A stretch of 64,000 nucleotides of DNA from Herbinix luporum (GCF_900070325.1 NZ_LN879430.1:2225379-2289378); one strand, 5' to 3'. Counted from the stretch's first letter, positions 18,170-29,546 are shown. The notes: generated by a model from the letters alone, not told the origin. A program made the numbers and translations.

Positions 18170-20173
18170 ATGGTAAATGACATTCGTTTTAAAAGTTACT
18201 GCTGGTCCATAGGCACAACAAGCTATCGAACAGACAATTTTAATATGAATATAGAAAGACAGCTGGCTCTGATGAAGGAGTTTAGAAGACTGCCTGCCAA
18301 TAGGGACAAAAGCTGGAGCGGAAATAATAAATTCCAAGCAGAATATTATGCCTTTTTAAAGGAAAAGAATTTTGTTAAGGGTGATGCTCCCAGACCTGAT
18401 AAGGATGCCAGAGAAAAGACTTCCGGCTTAAAAGATATCGGCCTGCTTGATGAAGGACGCAATCTCACCAATGCAGGCCTTGAGCTTCTTTCTATATCTG
18501 AATCAAATAATTTTGATCCTGATAATGAATTGGAAATCCCCAAAGACAGTTATCTTTATTTTAAACAAATGCTAAAAACCTGCAACGATGTAGACGGGAA
18601 AAAAGTTAGGCCTTTTGTAGTTTTTCTATATGTCATAAGCAAAACAAAATATCTGACCTTTGATGAGTTTACTTATTTACTTCCTTTATGCGTTGACAAA
18701 GAAACCACAGAAAAAATAGTTGAAAAAATAATCTCATCTAGAAATAAGAAAATTAATTATGAGGATATTATTATATCCGTTCTTATGGATATGGATAATT
18801 ACAAAAACGCCTTAGAACTGCTGCAAACCCAGGAGATTTCCGAGGAGTTAATTTGTAAAATCGGAATAAACAGAAAAAGCGCTAAGTATGACAAACCATA
18901 CTATAAGATCTATACATGCCTAAAAGATATTGTATTTGGTAATGAAGAATCCACTTTAGAATTCTATAAAGCTACCACAAAACTTTCTAACAATAAAGTG
19001 GGCAGTGCTTGGAGAAAATATTTCTTTAGCAGTCTAGCCAGAAGTGTAATTGTAAGGGAAGGTAAAGGGGTATTAAACCCCGTTAAGATCTTACAATCTA
19101 GGGATGAAAAGGAATTCAATGAAGAATTTTTTAAGCTTATGCATTTGTTTAAGGCAAAGGCAACTTTATCGGACTATTTTGATTTAAATAGACGGTATTT
19201 TAAACTTACAGATATTGTTCTTTTTGAGGATAATATCTGTAAACTTGATGTACTGCCTAAATGCTACATAGATATTGTTTCCGATAAACTTATTGACTTT
19301 GCTTTTGAAGAAACAAATCTCCTAACAGAAAATGTATCCTTAGAAGAAATTAATCCACATTTAGCTATTGATATTGATTTGCTCTATCAAAAGCTCAGCC
19401 AGCTTCTTGGCAGAAAAATAACTGATGTTACCTCAGTAAAAGAAGCTATAAAAGATGACAGATATATAAGGTTTAATAAATTAATTGACGAGAAATTTAA
19501 TAAGGGTACCTTGCTTCTTTTATTTACCCATTTCGAAGAGAGAAATGATGATGAGATTAGAAGACTTGTAACAGATAATGCTGATATTCCGACCATATTT
19601 GAATATGTTCTTGGTATTGCCTGGTATATTATCAGTAATAGAGAAGGTGACGTTTTAGACTATATGAAGCTTTCACTAGAAGCGGATTTATTACCCAAGA
19701 CCCATGCAGGGGGAGGCCAAGCAGATATCGTCTGGAAGTATAAAAAAACCCAGTGGTATCCTGAACATACACTTTTAATAGAGGCTACACTGGCAGACTC
19801 CGGTAATCAAAGAAGAATGGAGATGGAGCCCGTATCAAGACATCTGGGTGAATATATTTTAAATAATCCGAATTTAGAAGCCTATTGCTTATTTGTAACA
19901 ACATACTTAAATACAAATGTTATTTCCGATTTTAGAGGCCGTAGATTTATGGAATACTATAATTCTTCCGGTACTGAATATATCCCAGGAATGAAAATAA
20001 TACCTATTCAAACCTCTGAATTAAAAACCTTAATACAATGCGATGTAAAATATAAGGATATATACCGGTTATTTGAACAAGCTTATAAAACTGAGGGACC
20101 GGCAGCTAAATGGTATGAAGATAATATTGCTGGTGCAACAAATTTATATTATGCAAAGTCTAAGGATTCCTAA
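18170..20173 (+). CDS. AlwI-family-like type IIS restriction endonuclease
   Basis: A 667-residue protein directly after the double methyltransferase, with a good AAGGAGAG site. The N-terminus (CWSIGTTSYRTDNFN, then QAEYYAFLKE) and the C-terminal segment GGGQADIV followed by LLIEATLADSGNQ and EPVSRHLGEYI (about 515-560) fit my recollection of the AlwI/MlyI/BstNBI nuclease family, where D...ExT forms the PD-(D/E)xK-like active site and the RH segment follows. These enzymes cut outside an asymmetric site. Context supports this: a fused two-domain methyltransferase is what an asymmetric site needs. The recognition sequence is not predictable here. Full length and intact. Confidence 0.7.
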   Translation: MVNDIRFKSYCWSIGTTSYRTDNFNMNIERQLALMKEFRRLPANRDKSWSGNNKFQAEYYAFLKEKNFVKGDAPRPDKDAREKTSGLKDIGLLDEGRNLTNAGLELLSISESNNFDPDNELEIPKDSYLYFKQMLKTCNDVDGKKVRPFVVFLYVISKTKYLTFDEFTYLLPLCVDKETTEKIVEKIISSRNKKINYEDIIISVLMDMDNYKNALELLQTQEISEELICKIGINRKSAKYDKPYYKIYTCLKDIVFGNEESTLEFYKATTKLSNNKVGSAWRKYFFSSLARSVIVREGKGVLNPVKILQSRDEKEFNEEFFKLMHLFKAKATLSDYFDLNRRYFKLTDIVLFEDNICKLDVLPKCYIDIVSDKLIDFAFEETNLLTENVSLEEINPHLAIDIDLLYQKLSQLLGRKITDVTSVKEAIKDDRYIRFNKLIDEKFNKGTLLLLFTHFEERNDDEIRRLVTDNADIPTIFEYVLGIAWYIISNREGDVLDYMKLSLEADLLPKTHAGGGQADIVWKYKKTQWYPEHTLLIEATLADSGNQRRMEMEPVSRHLGEYILNNPNLEAYCLFVTTYLNTNVISDFRGRRFMEYYNSSGTEYIPGMKIIPIQTSELKTLIQCDVKYKDIYRLFEQAYKTEGPAAKWYEDNIAGATNLYYAKSKDS

Positions 20174-20189
20174 GACAATATATCTTACT

Positions 20190-20771
20190 TTAATTTAGTT
20201 CATCCAAAGACTTACTATATGCAGGTAAGAACTCCTCCATAAAGATATCTACTTCATTTAAATTCATCTCCTTAATAAGACTAAGAATGGAGTTCTTAGC
20301 AAGAACAAACTCAGAGTTGCCCGCCTTTTCTTCCTCAATACATTTTATTAGGGCAGAAAGCTTATCCGCAGCCTTTACAAGCTTCCACAAGTATTCATCT
20401 TCCTTGGCAGGATAAAATATATCCTTATAGCTTTCCTTCAGATAATCAGGCAACATTAAGTAGAGATTTTCTGCAGCGGCTTTTTCTACTTCCTTAAAGG
20501 CCCCCTGTATATTCTCATTAAAGTACTTAATGGGTGTAGGCATATCTCCGGTTATAATCTCGGTGGCATCATGGTATATTCCAATTAAGGCTGCCTTTTC
20601 TGCATTCAATTTATTGCCTAATCGTTCATTGCTTATAAGGGCAAGAACATGGGCTAACATACTAACTTCCAGAGAATGCTCACTTAGATTTTCAGGTCTT
20701 GAATTGCGCATTAAGGACCAGCGCTCTATAAATTTCATTCTAGATATCATAGCAAAAAAATTAGAATTCAT
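20190..20771 (-). CDS. yfbR: 5'-deoxynucleotidase, HD domain (YfbR family)
   Basis: HD-domain phosphohydrolase that removes phosphate from deoxyribonucleoside 5'-monophosphates. The 193 residues align almost end to end with E. coli YfbR: FAMISRMKFIERWSLMRNSR, then ENLSEHSLEVSMLAHVLA (first metal His), IGIYHDATEIITGDMPTP (HD pair and the T/GD substrate loop) and the late VKAADKLSALIKC Asp. All metal ligands are present. It is a single gene, convergent with the restriction gene, whose end is only 16 nt away. Confidence 0.88.
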   Translation of the reverse strand: MNSNFFAMISRMKFIERWSLMRNSRPENLSEHSLEVSMLAHVLALISNERLGNKLNAEKAALIGIYHDATEIITGDMPTPIKYFNENIQGAFKEVEKAAAENLYLMLPDYLKESYKDIFYPAKEDEYLWKLVKAADKLSALIKCIEEEKAGNSEFVLAKNSILSLIKEMNLNEVDIFMEEFLPAYSKSLDELN

Positions 20772-20825
20772 ATGATATGTACCTCCAAAGTATATTAATA
20801 AGGTTAAGCATATATAAGGACATCT

Positions 20826-20851
20826 GATGGGACAAGTAATCTTGTCCCATC
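20826..20851. terminator. Hairpin downstream of uvrA
   Basis: GATGGGACAAG (20826-20836) and CTTGTCCCATC (20841-20851) pair perfectly over a TAAT loop. The T-tract on the minus strand is weak. Confidence 0.55.
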
Positions 20852-20874
20852 TGTCTGTCTATTAACATATCCCA

Positions 20875-23709
20875 TTAATCTTGCAAATACTTTTTCAGAT
20901 AACGACCTGTGTGGGATTTTTCATTTTTGGCTATCTCTTCAGGGGTTCCGTATGCTACAACCGTACCTCCCTTGTCTCCCCCTTCCGGTCCCATGTCTAT
21001 AATATAATCCGCTGTTTTTATAACATCTAGATTATGCTCTATAACAACTACGGTATTTCCTGTCTCTGTAAATCTCTTTAGTATATCTATTAATTTATGG
21101 ACATCGGCAAAATGCAGGCCGGTGGTGGGTTCATCAAGAATATATATAGTCTTTCCTGTACTTCGCCTGCTTAATTCTGTTGCCAGCTTAATTCTTTGGG
21201 CTTCACCGCCGGAAAGAGATGTGGATGGATGCCCCAGCCTAATATAAGATAAGCCCACATCATTTAAGGTCTCTATTTTTCTTTTAACCGATGGCACATT
21301 TTCAAAGAACCTTAAGGCCTCTTCCACAGTCATATTTAGCACATCATAGATACTCTTACCCTTATATTTAACCTCAAGGGTTTCACGATTATATCTCTTT
21401 CCATTACAAACCTCACAGGGAACATAGATATCAGGAAGGAAGTTCATCTCAATCTTTATAATTCCATCTCCGCTGCAGGCTTCACAGCGGCCCCCCTTAA
21501 TATTAAAGCTAAATCTACCTTTTTTGTATCCACGAATCTTGGCATCTTGAGTAGCGGCAAACAACTCCCTTATATGATCAAATACACCAGTATAAGTTGC
21601 AGGATTTGATCTTGGCGTTCTTCCTATGGGAGATTGATCAATATTAATAACCTTATCTAGCTGATTAATTCCCAGAATGTCATTATGCTTTCCGGCTATG
21701 GTATAGGCTCGATTTAATTCCTTAGCAAGCCTTTTATAAAGTATTTCATTTATAAGAGAACTTTTTCCCGATCCGGATACACCTGTTACACAAGTCATTA
21801 CACCTAGGGGAATATCCACATCTACATTTTTAAGGTTATTCTCTGCAGCTCCTACTATGGTTAGATATCCTGTAGGCTTACGTCTTTCTTTGGGAAGCGG
21901 AATCTTTATTTTTCCGCTTAAGTAAGCCCCTGTAATAGATTCCTCTACCTTTATAATATCCTCTACCTTACCTTGGGCAACTACCTGTCCCCCATGTTCC
22001 CCTGCTCCGGGACCTATATCTACAATATGGTCTGCGGCATACATGGTATCTTCATCATGCTCAACTACTATAAGGGTATTACCCAAATCCTTCAAATTCT
22101 TCAAGGCATTAATTAATTTATCATTATCTCTTTGATGAAGGCCAATACTTGGCTCATCTAGGATATAGGCTACTCCTACTAGACCTGATCCAATCTGAGT
22201 GGCCAAACGAATTCTTTGAGCTTCACCTCCTGATAAGGATCCGGTGGATCTAGCAAGGGTTAGATAATCCAAACCGACGCTTATTAAGAATTTTAATCTT
22301 GCCCTGATTTCCTTCAGTATCAAGGCTCCTATCTTTAGCTGCATATCGGTCAGTTCTATATTTTCCATAAAGTCTGACAGGTCACGGATAGGAAGCTCAG
22401 TAATCTCAGCAATATTTTTTCCTCCCACGGTTACGGCCAAGGCTTCTTTTCTTAGACGTTTACCCTTACACTCTCTGCAAGGGGTGGTTCTCATAAAGGT
22501 CTCATATTCCTGTCTTACGATCTCAGAGCTTGTCTCCCTGTAACGTCTTTCCACATTCTTAAGCAGTCCCTCAAAGGTAACATCATATACTCCCTCTCCC
22601 CTCTGACTGCGATAATGGACCTTAACAGATTTGCCGTCGGTTCCATGAATAAACATATCTTTAATATGGTCAGGCAAATCCTTATAAGGGGTGTTTAGAT
22701 CAAACTTATATTCCTGGGCCAAAGCCTCCATAATACATCTGGTATAACTGCCTTTATCCTTAATAGATTGCCAGCCCGGTGCAGCTATAGCACCTCCTAT
22801 AAGACTTAAATCCTTGTTGGCCACAAGAAGTTCTTCGTCAAATTCCATTCTAATACCGATACCATGGCACTCAGGACAGGCACCAAAAGGATTATTAAAT
22901 GAAAAGACCCTTGGTTCTAGTTCTTCAATACTAATTCCACAATCGGGACAGGAAAAATTTTGACTGAATGTTATAGGTTCTCCTCCTATAAGATCAACTA
23001 TTAAAAGACCTTCCGCCAGCTTTAGAACACTTTCTATAGAATCTGACAGTCTCTGTTCAATACCTTCTTTAATGATAAGACGATCTACAATAATTTCTAT
23101 ATTATGTTTAATATTTTTATTAAGATTTATCTCTTCACTTAGTTCATAGACATTACCGTCTACCCTAACCCTTACATAGCCGCTTCTTTTTGCCTGTTCA
23201 AAAAGTTTTACATGGGCACCTTTCCGTCCCCGAACAACCGGTGCCAGTAGTTGAATTCTGCTTCCCTTAGGCAGGGCCATAATCTCATCCACCATCTGGT
23301 CTACGGTTTGCTTTTTAATTTCTATGCCACACTTGGGACAATGGGGTATACCGACTCTTGCATATAACAATCTAAAATAATCATAAATCTCAGTCACGGT
23401 ACCTACAGTAGATCTGGGATTGCGGTTAGTGGACTTTTGGTCTATGGAAATAGCAGGAGGTAGTCCCTCTATACTTTCAACATTAGGTTTCTCCATCTGT
23501 CCTAAAAACTGCCTTGCATAGGAGGAAAGAGACTCCATATAACGTCTCTGTCCCTCAGCATAAATGGTATCAAAAGCTAAGGAGGATTTTCCGGAACCTG
23601 ATAGACCGGTTAATACTACAAACTGATCTCTTGGTATCTCTATATCAATATTCTTAAGATTATTCTCCTTAGCTCCTCTAATTCTAATATAATTCTTTTT
23701 TTCCGACAT
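20875..23709 (-). CDS. uvrA: Excinuclease ABC subunit A
   Basis: Damage-recognition ATPase of nucleotide excision repair, 944 residues, the normal size. Two ABC modules are seen: Walker [14 protein letters not shown] (about 32-44) and [13 protein letters not shown] (about 640), signatures [13 protein letters not shown] and [13 protein letters not shown], and Walker [14 protein letters not shown] and [13 protein letters not shown]. Three zinc-finger Cys pairs are present, including CPDC...CPEC and CEAC...CEVC around residue 738. It follows uvrB by 56 nt and shares its promoter. Loads UvrB at lesions. Confidence 0.97.
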   Translation of the reverse strand: MSEKKNYIRIRGAKENNLKNIDIEIPRDQFVVLTGLSGSGKSSLAFDTIYAEGQRRYMESLSSYARQFLGQMEKPNVESIEGLPPAISIDQKSTNRNPRSTVGTVTEIYDYFRLLYARVGIPHCPKCGIEIKKQTVDQMVDEIMALPKGSRIQLLAPVVRGRKGAHVKLFEQAKRSGYVRVRVDGNVYELSEEINLNKNIKHNIEIIVDRLIIKEGIEQRLSDSIESVLKLAEGLLIVDLIGGEPITFSQNFSCPDCGISIEELEPRVFSFNNPFGACPECHGIGIRMEFDEELLVANKDLSLIGGAIAAPGWQSIKDKGSYTRCIMEALAQEYKFDLNTPYKDLPDHIKDMFIHGTDGKSVKVHYRSQRGEGVYDVTFEGLLKNVERRYRETSSEIVRQEYETFMRTTPCRECKGKRLRKEALAVTVGGKNIAEITELPIRDLSDFMENIELTDMQLKIGALILKEIRARLKFLISVGLDYLTLARSTGSLSGGEAQRIRLATQIGSGLVGVAYILDEPSIGLHQRDNDKLINALKNLKDLGNTLIVVEHDEDTMYAADHIVDIGPGAGEHGGQVVAQGKVEDIIKVEESITGAYLSGKIKIPLPKERRKPTGYLTIVGAAENNLKNVDVDIPLGVMTCVTGVSGSGKSSLINEILYKRLAKELNRAYTIAGKHNDILGINQLDKVINIDQSPIGRTPRSNPATYTGVFDHIRELFAATQDAKIRGYKKGRFSFNIKGGRCEACSGDGIIKIEMNFLPDIYVPCEVCNGKRYNRETLEVKYKGKSIYDVLNMTVEEALRFFENVPSVKRKIETLNDVGLSYIRLGHPSTSLSGGEAQRIKLATELSRRSTGKTIYILDEPTTGLHFADVHKLIDILKRFTETGNTVVVIEHNLDVIKTADYIIDMGPEGGDKGGTVVAYGTPEEIAKNEKSHTGRYLKKYLQD

Positions 23710-23765
23710 AATTTCACCTGTTCTATCTTATCTTTAAGCTGTAACTTTAAATTTAAGATTGTATT

Positions 23766-25754
23766 TTATAACTCCATTAAATGCTTCTTAACTTCTATCA
23801 TCTTGTCACGAAGCTCTGCTGCCAGCTCAAAGTTAAGTTCTGCTGCAGCTGTATGCATCTGTTTAGTAATATCTTTAACCAATTTGTTAAGTTCCTGTTT
23901 TGACATGGATTCTAAATCTTTCTCCATATCTTTAACATTATGTTCTACCTTCTTAGATATGCTGATTAAGTCACGTACCTTCTTCTTTATGGTAGTCGGT
24001 GTAATTCCATGTCTTATATTATATTCATGTTGAATCTTTCTGCGGCGGTTGGTTTCACTTATGGCCTTACGAATAGAATCCGTTTCTTTATCTGCATACA
24101 TAATAACTCGCCCTTCTGCATTACGGGCCGCCCTACCGATAGTCTGTATTAGGGAGGTTTCAGAACGTAAGAATCCTTCCTTATCTGCATCTAAGATAGC
24201 CACCAATCCCACCTCAGGAATATCAAGACCTTCACGAAGCAGATTTATACCCACAAGCACATCAAATAAATCCATCCTCATATCCCTTATAATCTCAGAA
24301 CGTTCTAAGGTATCAATATCTGAATGCAGGTATTTAACCCGAATGCCTACTTCACGAAGATAATTAGTTAAATCCTCAGCCATCCTTTTGGTCAAGGTTG
24401 TTATCAACACTTTGTTTTTCTTGTCTATTTCCTTCCGTATCTCACCAAGTAAATCGTCAATCTGACCTTCCACCGGACGCAGGGAAACCTCCGGATCTAA
24501 TAGCCCCGTAGGACGTATAACCTGTTCTGCCCTTAGTAATTCATGCTGCTTCTCATATTCTGCAGGAGTAGCCGATACGAATAGTATCTGACTAATCTTA
24601 CTTTCAAATTCCTCAAAATTAAGAGGCCTATTATCTAAAGCGGAAGGCAACCTAAAACCATAATCCACCAGGGTCTGCTTCCTGGATCTGTCCCCGGCAT
24701 ACATTCCCCTAATCTGGGGAATAGTCATATGGGACTCGTCTATAATAATTAGAAAATCCTCCGGAAAATAATCTATCAGGGTATGGGGAGGCTTGCCCGC
24801 CTCAAGTCCGGTTAAATGTCTGGAATAATTCTCTACTCCGGAGCAAAAGCCTGTCTCCCTTAACATTTCAATATCAAAATTGGTTCTTTCGGAAATTCTT
24901 TGGGCTTCTAAAAGCTTACCTTCCCTTTTGAAATAAGCTACTCTTTCCTCTAACTCCCCCTCAATATTCTGTATGGCTATCTCCAGTTGTTCAGGTGCTA
25001 CCACATAGTGGGAGGCAGGAAAAACAACCATATGCTCCAAGCTATTTTTTATCTCACCTGTAAGTACATCTATCTCCAAAATCCTATCCACTTCATCTCC
25101 AAAAAATTCAACACGAAAAGCCATATCTGCAGAAGAGGCAGGGAAAATCTCCACAACATCTCCTCGAACCCTAAAAGTACCTCTTTTAAAGTCCATGTCA
25201 TTCCTTGTATATTGAATATCTATCAATCTTCTAAGTACATCATCCCTATCCTTCATCATACCGGGACGCAAAGACAAAACCATATTCTGATAATCAATGG
25301 GGCTACCAAGTCCATAGATACAGGACACACTAGATACTACAATGACATCATTTCTCTCAGTCAAGGCAGCGGTTGCCGAATGTCGCAATTTATCAATCTC
25401 GTCATTGATAGCGGAATCCTTCTCAATATAGGTATCAGTAGAAGGAACATATGCTTCCGGCTGATAATAATCATAGTAACTGACAAAATACTCAACTGCA
25501 TTCTCAGGGAAAAACTCCTTAAACTCCCCGTACAGCTGAGCTGCAAGTGTCTTATTATGGGCTATAATTAAGGTAGGCTTCTGGATCTGCTCTATGATAT
25601 TAGCCATTGTAAAGGTCTTACCAGAACCTGTTACACCCAGTAAAGTCTGACATTGGTTACCGCTTTTAAATCCTTCTACTAAGGTACTAATGGCTTCCGG
25701 TTGATCCCCTGTAGGGGCAAAATCAGAAACCAGCTTAAATTTCATAAATGACAC
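23766..25754 (-). CDS. uvrB: Excinuclease ABC subunit B
   Basis: Helicase-like damage-verification subunit, 662 residues. Walker A is [10 protein letters not shown] (about 40-49). The beta-hairpin that opens the duplex is in [12 protein letters not shown] (about 92-103). DESH and SATP motifs, [11 protein letters not shown] and QTIGRAARN (motif VI) follow, and the C-terminal UVR coiled coil that binds UvrC is at about 622-657 ([17 protein letters not shown]). The gene is first in the uvrB-uvrA unit behind a consensus promoter and an SOS-like box. Confidence 0.97.
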   Translation of the reverse strand: MSFMKFKLVSDFAPTGDQPEAISTLVEGFKSGNQCQTLLGVTGSGKTFTMANIIEQIQKPTLIIAHNKTLAAQLYGEFKEFFPENAVEYFVSYYDYYQPEAYVPSTDTYIEKDSAINDEIDKLRHSATAALTERNDVIVVSSVSCIYGLGSPIDYQNMVLSLRPGMMKDRDDVLRRLIDIQYTRNDMDFKRGTFRVRGDVVEIFPASSADMAFRVEFFGDEVDRILEIDVLTGEIKNSLEHMVVFPASHYVVAPEQLEIAIQNIEGELEERVAYFKREGKLLEAQRISERTNFDIEMLRETGFCSGVENYSRHLTGLEAGKPPHTLIDYFPEDFLIIIDESHMTIPQIRGMYAGDRSRKQTLVDYGFRLPSALDNRPLNFEEFESKISQILFVSATPAEYEKQHELLRAEQVIRPTGLLDPEVSLRPVEGQIDDLLGEIRKEIDKKNKVLITTLTKRMAEDLTNYLREVGIRVKYLHSDIDTLERSEIIRDMRMDLFDVLVGINLLREGLDIPEVGLVAILDADKEGFLRSETSLIQTIGRAARNAEGRVIMYADKETDSIRKAISETNRRRKIQHEYNIRHGITPTTIKKKVRDLISISKKVEHNVKDMEKDLESMSKQELNKLVKDITKQMHTAAAELNFELAAELRDKMIEVKKHLMEL

Positions 25755-25806
25755 CTGCCTTTCTGAGGTCTATATAAAAAATACGTTCTCTTTTTAAGTG
25801 TCTGTA

Positions 25807-25858
25807 ATTATAACACAGTGAAATAGTAAAATCAATACATTTTTCGAATGTTTGTTCT
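25807..25858 (-). promoter_or_regulatory. uvrBA promoter with SOS (LexA)-like box
   Basis: On the minus strand TTGATT (25835-25830) and TATAAT (25812-25807) are spaced 17 bp. Just upstream, 25845-25858 reads CGAATGTTTGTTCT, one mismatch from CGAAC-N4-GTTC in its core, the Gram-positive LexA pattern. DNA-damage induction is therefore likely. The rest of the gap to 26045 holds only the next terminator. Confidence 0.65.
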
Positions 25859-25975
25859 GTTTTTAACTTGTCTATACTATATAAGCTTTGTATATTCAAA
25901 GGTAATTTATCCACAGATAATAGTAAAACCCATATTTATTTCCACATATCTTAGATATCTATCACCATCTAAAAT

Positions 25976-26013
25976 GACCTTCATAAAAGGCAGCTTTCCT
26001 TATTATGAAGGTC
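25976..26013 (-). terminator. Terminator of the ABC exporter operon
   Basis: GACCTTCATAA (25976-25986) and TTATGAAGGTC (26003-26013) form an 11-bp stem; ATTTTAG follows on the minus strand. Confidence 0.7.
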
Positions 26014-26045
26014 TGTTATAAGTAAATATACCTACTGACATCAAC

Positions 26046-27794
26046 CTATGAGGTATGAAACTGACTGTAATATAGATTATGATAGAAACCCTCTTTACTT
26101 AAAAGTTCCTCATGGCTTCCCTGCTCAACAATTCTACCTTGATCCATGACCAGGATTAAATCAGATTCTTTTATGGTAGAGAGTCTATGGGCCACAATAA
26201 AACTGGTACGACCTTTCATCAGCTTAGCAAAGGCCTTTTGAATATGGATTTCAGTTCTGGTATCAATATTACTGGTTGCCTCGTCTAAGATTAACATAGG
26301 AGGCTTAATCAGCATTACCCGTGCTATACTAAGAAGCTGTCTTTGTCCCTGGGACAGATTGGCTCCGTCTTGGGTAAGCACCGTATCATAGCCATTTGGC
26401 AGACGCTTAATAAAGTTGTGGGCATAAGCAGCCTTGGCCGCTTTAATTATTTCTTCCTCTGTGGCATTTTCCTTGCCGTAAGCAATATTCTCCCTGACAG
26501 TTCCCTCAAAAAGCCAAGTTTCCTGTAGCACCATCCCATACATGCTCCGCAGGGTTTTTCTCTGCATCTTTTTAATATCTACACCGCTAACTTCAATTTT
26601 TCCCTTATCTACATCATAAAATCGCATAAGCAAATTAATAACAGTGGTTTTGCCAGAACCTGTGGGACCTACAATGGCAATCTTACTGCCCGGTTTTACA
26701 TCCAGATTAAGACCTTCTATAAGTTTTCTATCCTTCTGATAGGAAAAAGCCACATCCTTAAGCTGAACTTTTCCGTCAACTTCTATATGGGATAAGAGAT
26801 TTTCATCAGATGTTTCCGGCTCTAAATCTATTAGGGCAAAAACCCTTTTGGCAGAAGCTAAGGCCGACTGTAATTCTGTAATAACACCTGAGATTTCGTT
26901 AAAGGGTTTAGTGTATTGATTGGCATATGAAAGAAAGCTTGATAGTTGTCCAACCGTTATCCCACCGGAAATAGCCGAAAAGGCACCAAGAATGCCTACG
27001 GCAGCATATACGATACCATTAACAAAACGGGTACAAGGATTAGTAAGGGAAGAATAAAATTGTGCCAAAACTCCACATTCATGAAGCCTTCCGTTTATCT
27101 CTTTAAATCTCTCTATTGACCTATCTTCATAGGAAAATGCCTTAATCAACTTTTGATTTCCCAAAAGTTCTTCAATTAAGCCCCCCATTTCTCCCTTAAT
27201 AGCTGTTTGCTCGGTGAATTTACGATAGGTTCTTCTGGCTATAAAAGAAGCCACAAACAAAGATAAAGGCGTAAGGAGCACCACTGCCATTCCTATTCCT
27301 AAGCTTATACTTAGCATAAAACCAATGGTACCGATAATAGTCATAATACCTGAGAATAATTGGGTAAATCCCTGTAAAAGTCCATCTGAAATCGTATCTA
27401 TATCATTTACCATGGTATTTATAATATCTCCATGGGGAACTCGGTCAATTTTCTCTAAAGGAACCGAACTTAATTTGTTAAATACTCGGCTTCTAAGATC
27501 TTTTATAGTTAAAAATGTTATCTTGTTGGTACAATAACTCATAAGCCATTGAAATACTGTACTGAAAGCTATAAAAAGGGCCAGATATATAATTGTATTT
27601 AATAATCCACTAAAATCTACATTACCGGCTCCAAGGATATAATCAACAGCTTTTCCAAGAAAGACCGGAATTAAAAGTGAAAATACAACACTTATCATTG
27701 CACTGATAAGTGAACCAATCAGATATATACGATAAGGCCTTGCATAGGAAAATAGCCGCTGCAATATTGAATTACTGTCATTATTTGAAACCAC
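26046..27794 (-). CDS. Heterodimeric ABC exporter, subunit with consensus Walker B
   Basis: A 582-residue half-transporter: six membrane helices (to about residue 310) and a C-terminal ATPase. Walker A GPTGSGKTTV, signature LSQGQRQLLSIAR (Gly to Gln change), Walker B PMLILDEATSNID with catalytic Glu, and H-loop IVAHRLST. It supplies the Glu and His for the consensus ATP site, while its altered signature belongs to the degenerate site. It starts 12 nt after the companion gene. Homologous pairs (BmrCD, LmrCD, TM287/288) export drugs or lipids; the substrate here is unknown. Confidence 0.88.
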   Translation of the reverse strand: MVSNNDSNSILQRLFSYARPYRIYLIGSLISAMISVVFSLLIPVFLGKAVDYILGAGNVDFSGLLNTIIYLALFIAFSTVFQWLMSYCTNKITFLTIKDLRSRVFNKLSSVPLEKIDRVPHGDIINTMVNDIDTISDGLLQGFTQLFSGIMTIIGTIGFMLSISLGIGMAVVLLTPLSLFVASFIARRTYRKFTEQTAIKGEMGGLIEELLGNQKLIKAFSYEDRSIERFKEINGRLHECGVLAQFYSSLTNPCTRFVNGIVYAAVGILGAFSAISGGITVGQLSSFLSYANQYTKPFNEISGVITELQSALASAKRVFALIDLEPETSDENLLSHIEVDGKVQLKDVAFSYQKDRKLIEGLNLDVKPGSKIAIVGPTGSGKTTVINLLMRFYDVDKGKIEVSGVDIKKMQRKTLRSMYGMVLQETWLFEGTVRENIAYGKENATEEEIIKAAKAAYAHNFIKRLPNGYDTVLTQDGANLSQGQRQLLSIARVMLIKPPMLILDEATSNIDTRTEIHIQKAFAKLMKGRTSFIVAHRLSTIKESDLILVMDQGRIVEQGSHEELLSKEGFYHNLYYSQFHTS

Positions 27795-27806
27795 CTGTCT
27801 GCCTCC

Positions 27807-29546
27807 TTAGCTTAATTGAGAATCACAGATTTCTTTATAGACATGGCAGGATTTATATAAATCTTCATGCTTACCTATTCCGGCCACCTTACCATCATCT
27901 AATACAATAATCTGGTCCGCATACTTTATTGTATTTGCCCTTTGGGATACTATTAAGACCGTGGTATCCCTACAGTTTTTACTAAGTGCCTCTCTTAACC
28001 TGGCATCTGTGGCATAATCTAGGGCACTAAAACTATCGTCTAGTATAAGTATTTTTGGTTTCCTTACTAAGGCCCTTGCTATGGTAAGACGTTGTCTTTG
28101 ACCTCCGGATAAGTTCCTGCCCCCTTGGTTTATCAGGGTATCGTATCCGTCGGGAAGTTTTTCTACAAAATCTTTTGCCTGTGCTACCTCTATGGCCCAT
28201 TTAATTTCTTCCAAAGAAGCATCTTCTTTTGAAAATCTTAGGTTGTCGCTGATACTTCCTGAAAAAAGTACTGCTTTTTGCGTAACAATACCAAAAAGCT
28301 TCCTGATAGAATCTATAGAATATTCTTGAAGGGGTATACCATTTAACCTTATCTCACCCTTGGTAACATCATAAAATCTTGGCAAAAGATTAACTAAAGT
28401 AGATTTACCGGAGCCGGTTCCTCCGATAATTCCTATAACCTCCCCTTGCCTAATATCAATACTTATATCCTCTAGGGCATATTCATCGGAACCGGGATAT
28501 GCAAAGGACACCTTATCAATACTAATCAAAGCTTGTTCGGTCATGGACTTTTCCTTATTATCAATCTTTATATCTGTCAAGCTTCTTTCTATCTCCTGTA
28601 TAGAAGCTTCCGTTTCAAAAACCATATTTATTCGATTTGCAGAGGCAGCCGCCTTAGTAAATATCACTACCAGATTAGAAAGGACCACCAAGGCCAAAGA
28701 AATCTGGGTCATGTAATTTGTCAGTGCAATTACTTCTCCTTGAGTAAGGCTTCCTGTATATACCCGACCTCCCCCAAACCACAAAATCGTAAGAATTGCT
28801 ATATTAAGTATTGCAAAGGTAGCCGGATTTAAAAAGGCAGAAATTTTCCCTACATTTATAGCAATATCAGCCACATCATTATTGGCCTTATTAAACCGTT
28901 TAATTTCATGGTCCTGCTTAGAAAAAGCCCTAATAACCCTAACACCACTTAAGTTTTCTCTGGTAATAGTAGACACCTTATCAAGCATCTTCTGACGAAC
29001 CCTATAGTATGGAACTGAAAGCCTCATTATCAGATAAATAACTGCCGATACCAAAGGTGCAACAATAAGAAATATCAGTGATAATTTTAAATCCAAAATC
29101 ATGGACATTACCACCGCACCAATAATAAGAAAGGGAACCCTTACTACCAAACGTATTAACATGGCAACGGCCAGCTGCATTTGATTTATATCATTGGTCA
29201 AAATTGTAATCAGGGTGCTTGTCCCAAACTTATCTATTTCCCCATGGGATAGGGAATTTATATGGGCATAGAGATCATTTCTTACCATGGTTCCAAAACC
29301 TTGGGAGGCCCTGGCTGCAGAATACTGGCATATTATAGCGAAAACAAGCCCCATAAAACCGAGAAGTAATATAATTCCTCCTCTTTGGAGCACAAATGTT
29401 GTATCCCTATTTTTAATTCCTACATCGATAATTGAGGCCATTACAATCGGTACAATTAATTCAAAAATTGCTTCCAGTAATTTAAAAAACGGCCCTATAA
29501 TTACTTCTTTTTTAAAATATCTTAAGTATCTGGCTAATTTAAGCAT
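27807..29546 (-). CDS. Heterodimeric ABC exporter, subunit with degenerate catalytic residues
   Basis: A 579-residue half-transporter upstream of its partner. It has an N-terminal six-helix domain, then Walker A GGTGSGKSTL and a normal LSGGQRQRLTIAR signature. Walker B reads KILILDDSFSALD with Asp in place of the catalytic Glu, and the H-loop His is Gln (LIVSQRANTI). This asymmetric arrangement is typical of heterodimeric exporters with one hydrolytically weak ATP site. Membrane protein; the substrate is not evident. Confidence 0.88.
   Translation of the reverse strand: MLKLARYLRYFKKEVIIGPFFKLLEAIFELIVPIVMASIIDVGIKNRDTTFVLQRGGIILLLGFMGLVFAIICQYSAARASQGFGTMVRNDLYAHINSLSHGEIDKFGTSTLITILTNDINQMQLAVAMLIRLVVRVPFLIIGAVVMSMILDLKLSLIFLIVAPLVSAVIYLIMRLSVPYYRVRQKMLDKVSTITRENLSGVRVIRAFSKQDHEIKRFNKANNDVADIAINVGKISAFLNPATFAILNIAILTILWFGGGRVYTGSLTQGEVIALTNYMTQISLALVVLSNLVVIFTKAAASANRINMVFETEASIQEIERSLTDIKIDNKEKSMTEQALISIDKVSFAYPGSDEYALEDISIDIRQGEVIGIIGGTGSGKSTLVNLLPRFYDVTKGEIRLNGIPLQEYSIDSIRKLFGIVTQKAVLFSGSISDNLRFSKEDASLEEIKWAIEVAQAKDFVEKLPDGYDTLINQGGRNLSGGQRQRLTIARALVRKPKILILDDSFSALDYATDARLREALSKNCRDTTVLIVSQRANTIKYADQIIVLDDGKVAGIGKHEDLYKSCHVYKEICDSQLS

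Noticed and set aside
24987..25571. 194-codon frame on the plus strand within uvrB
   Set aside because: Lies wholly antisense to the well-supported uvrB gene, without a ribosome-binding site or known motif.
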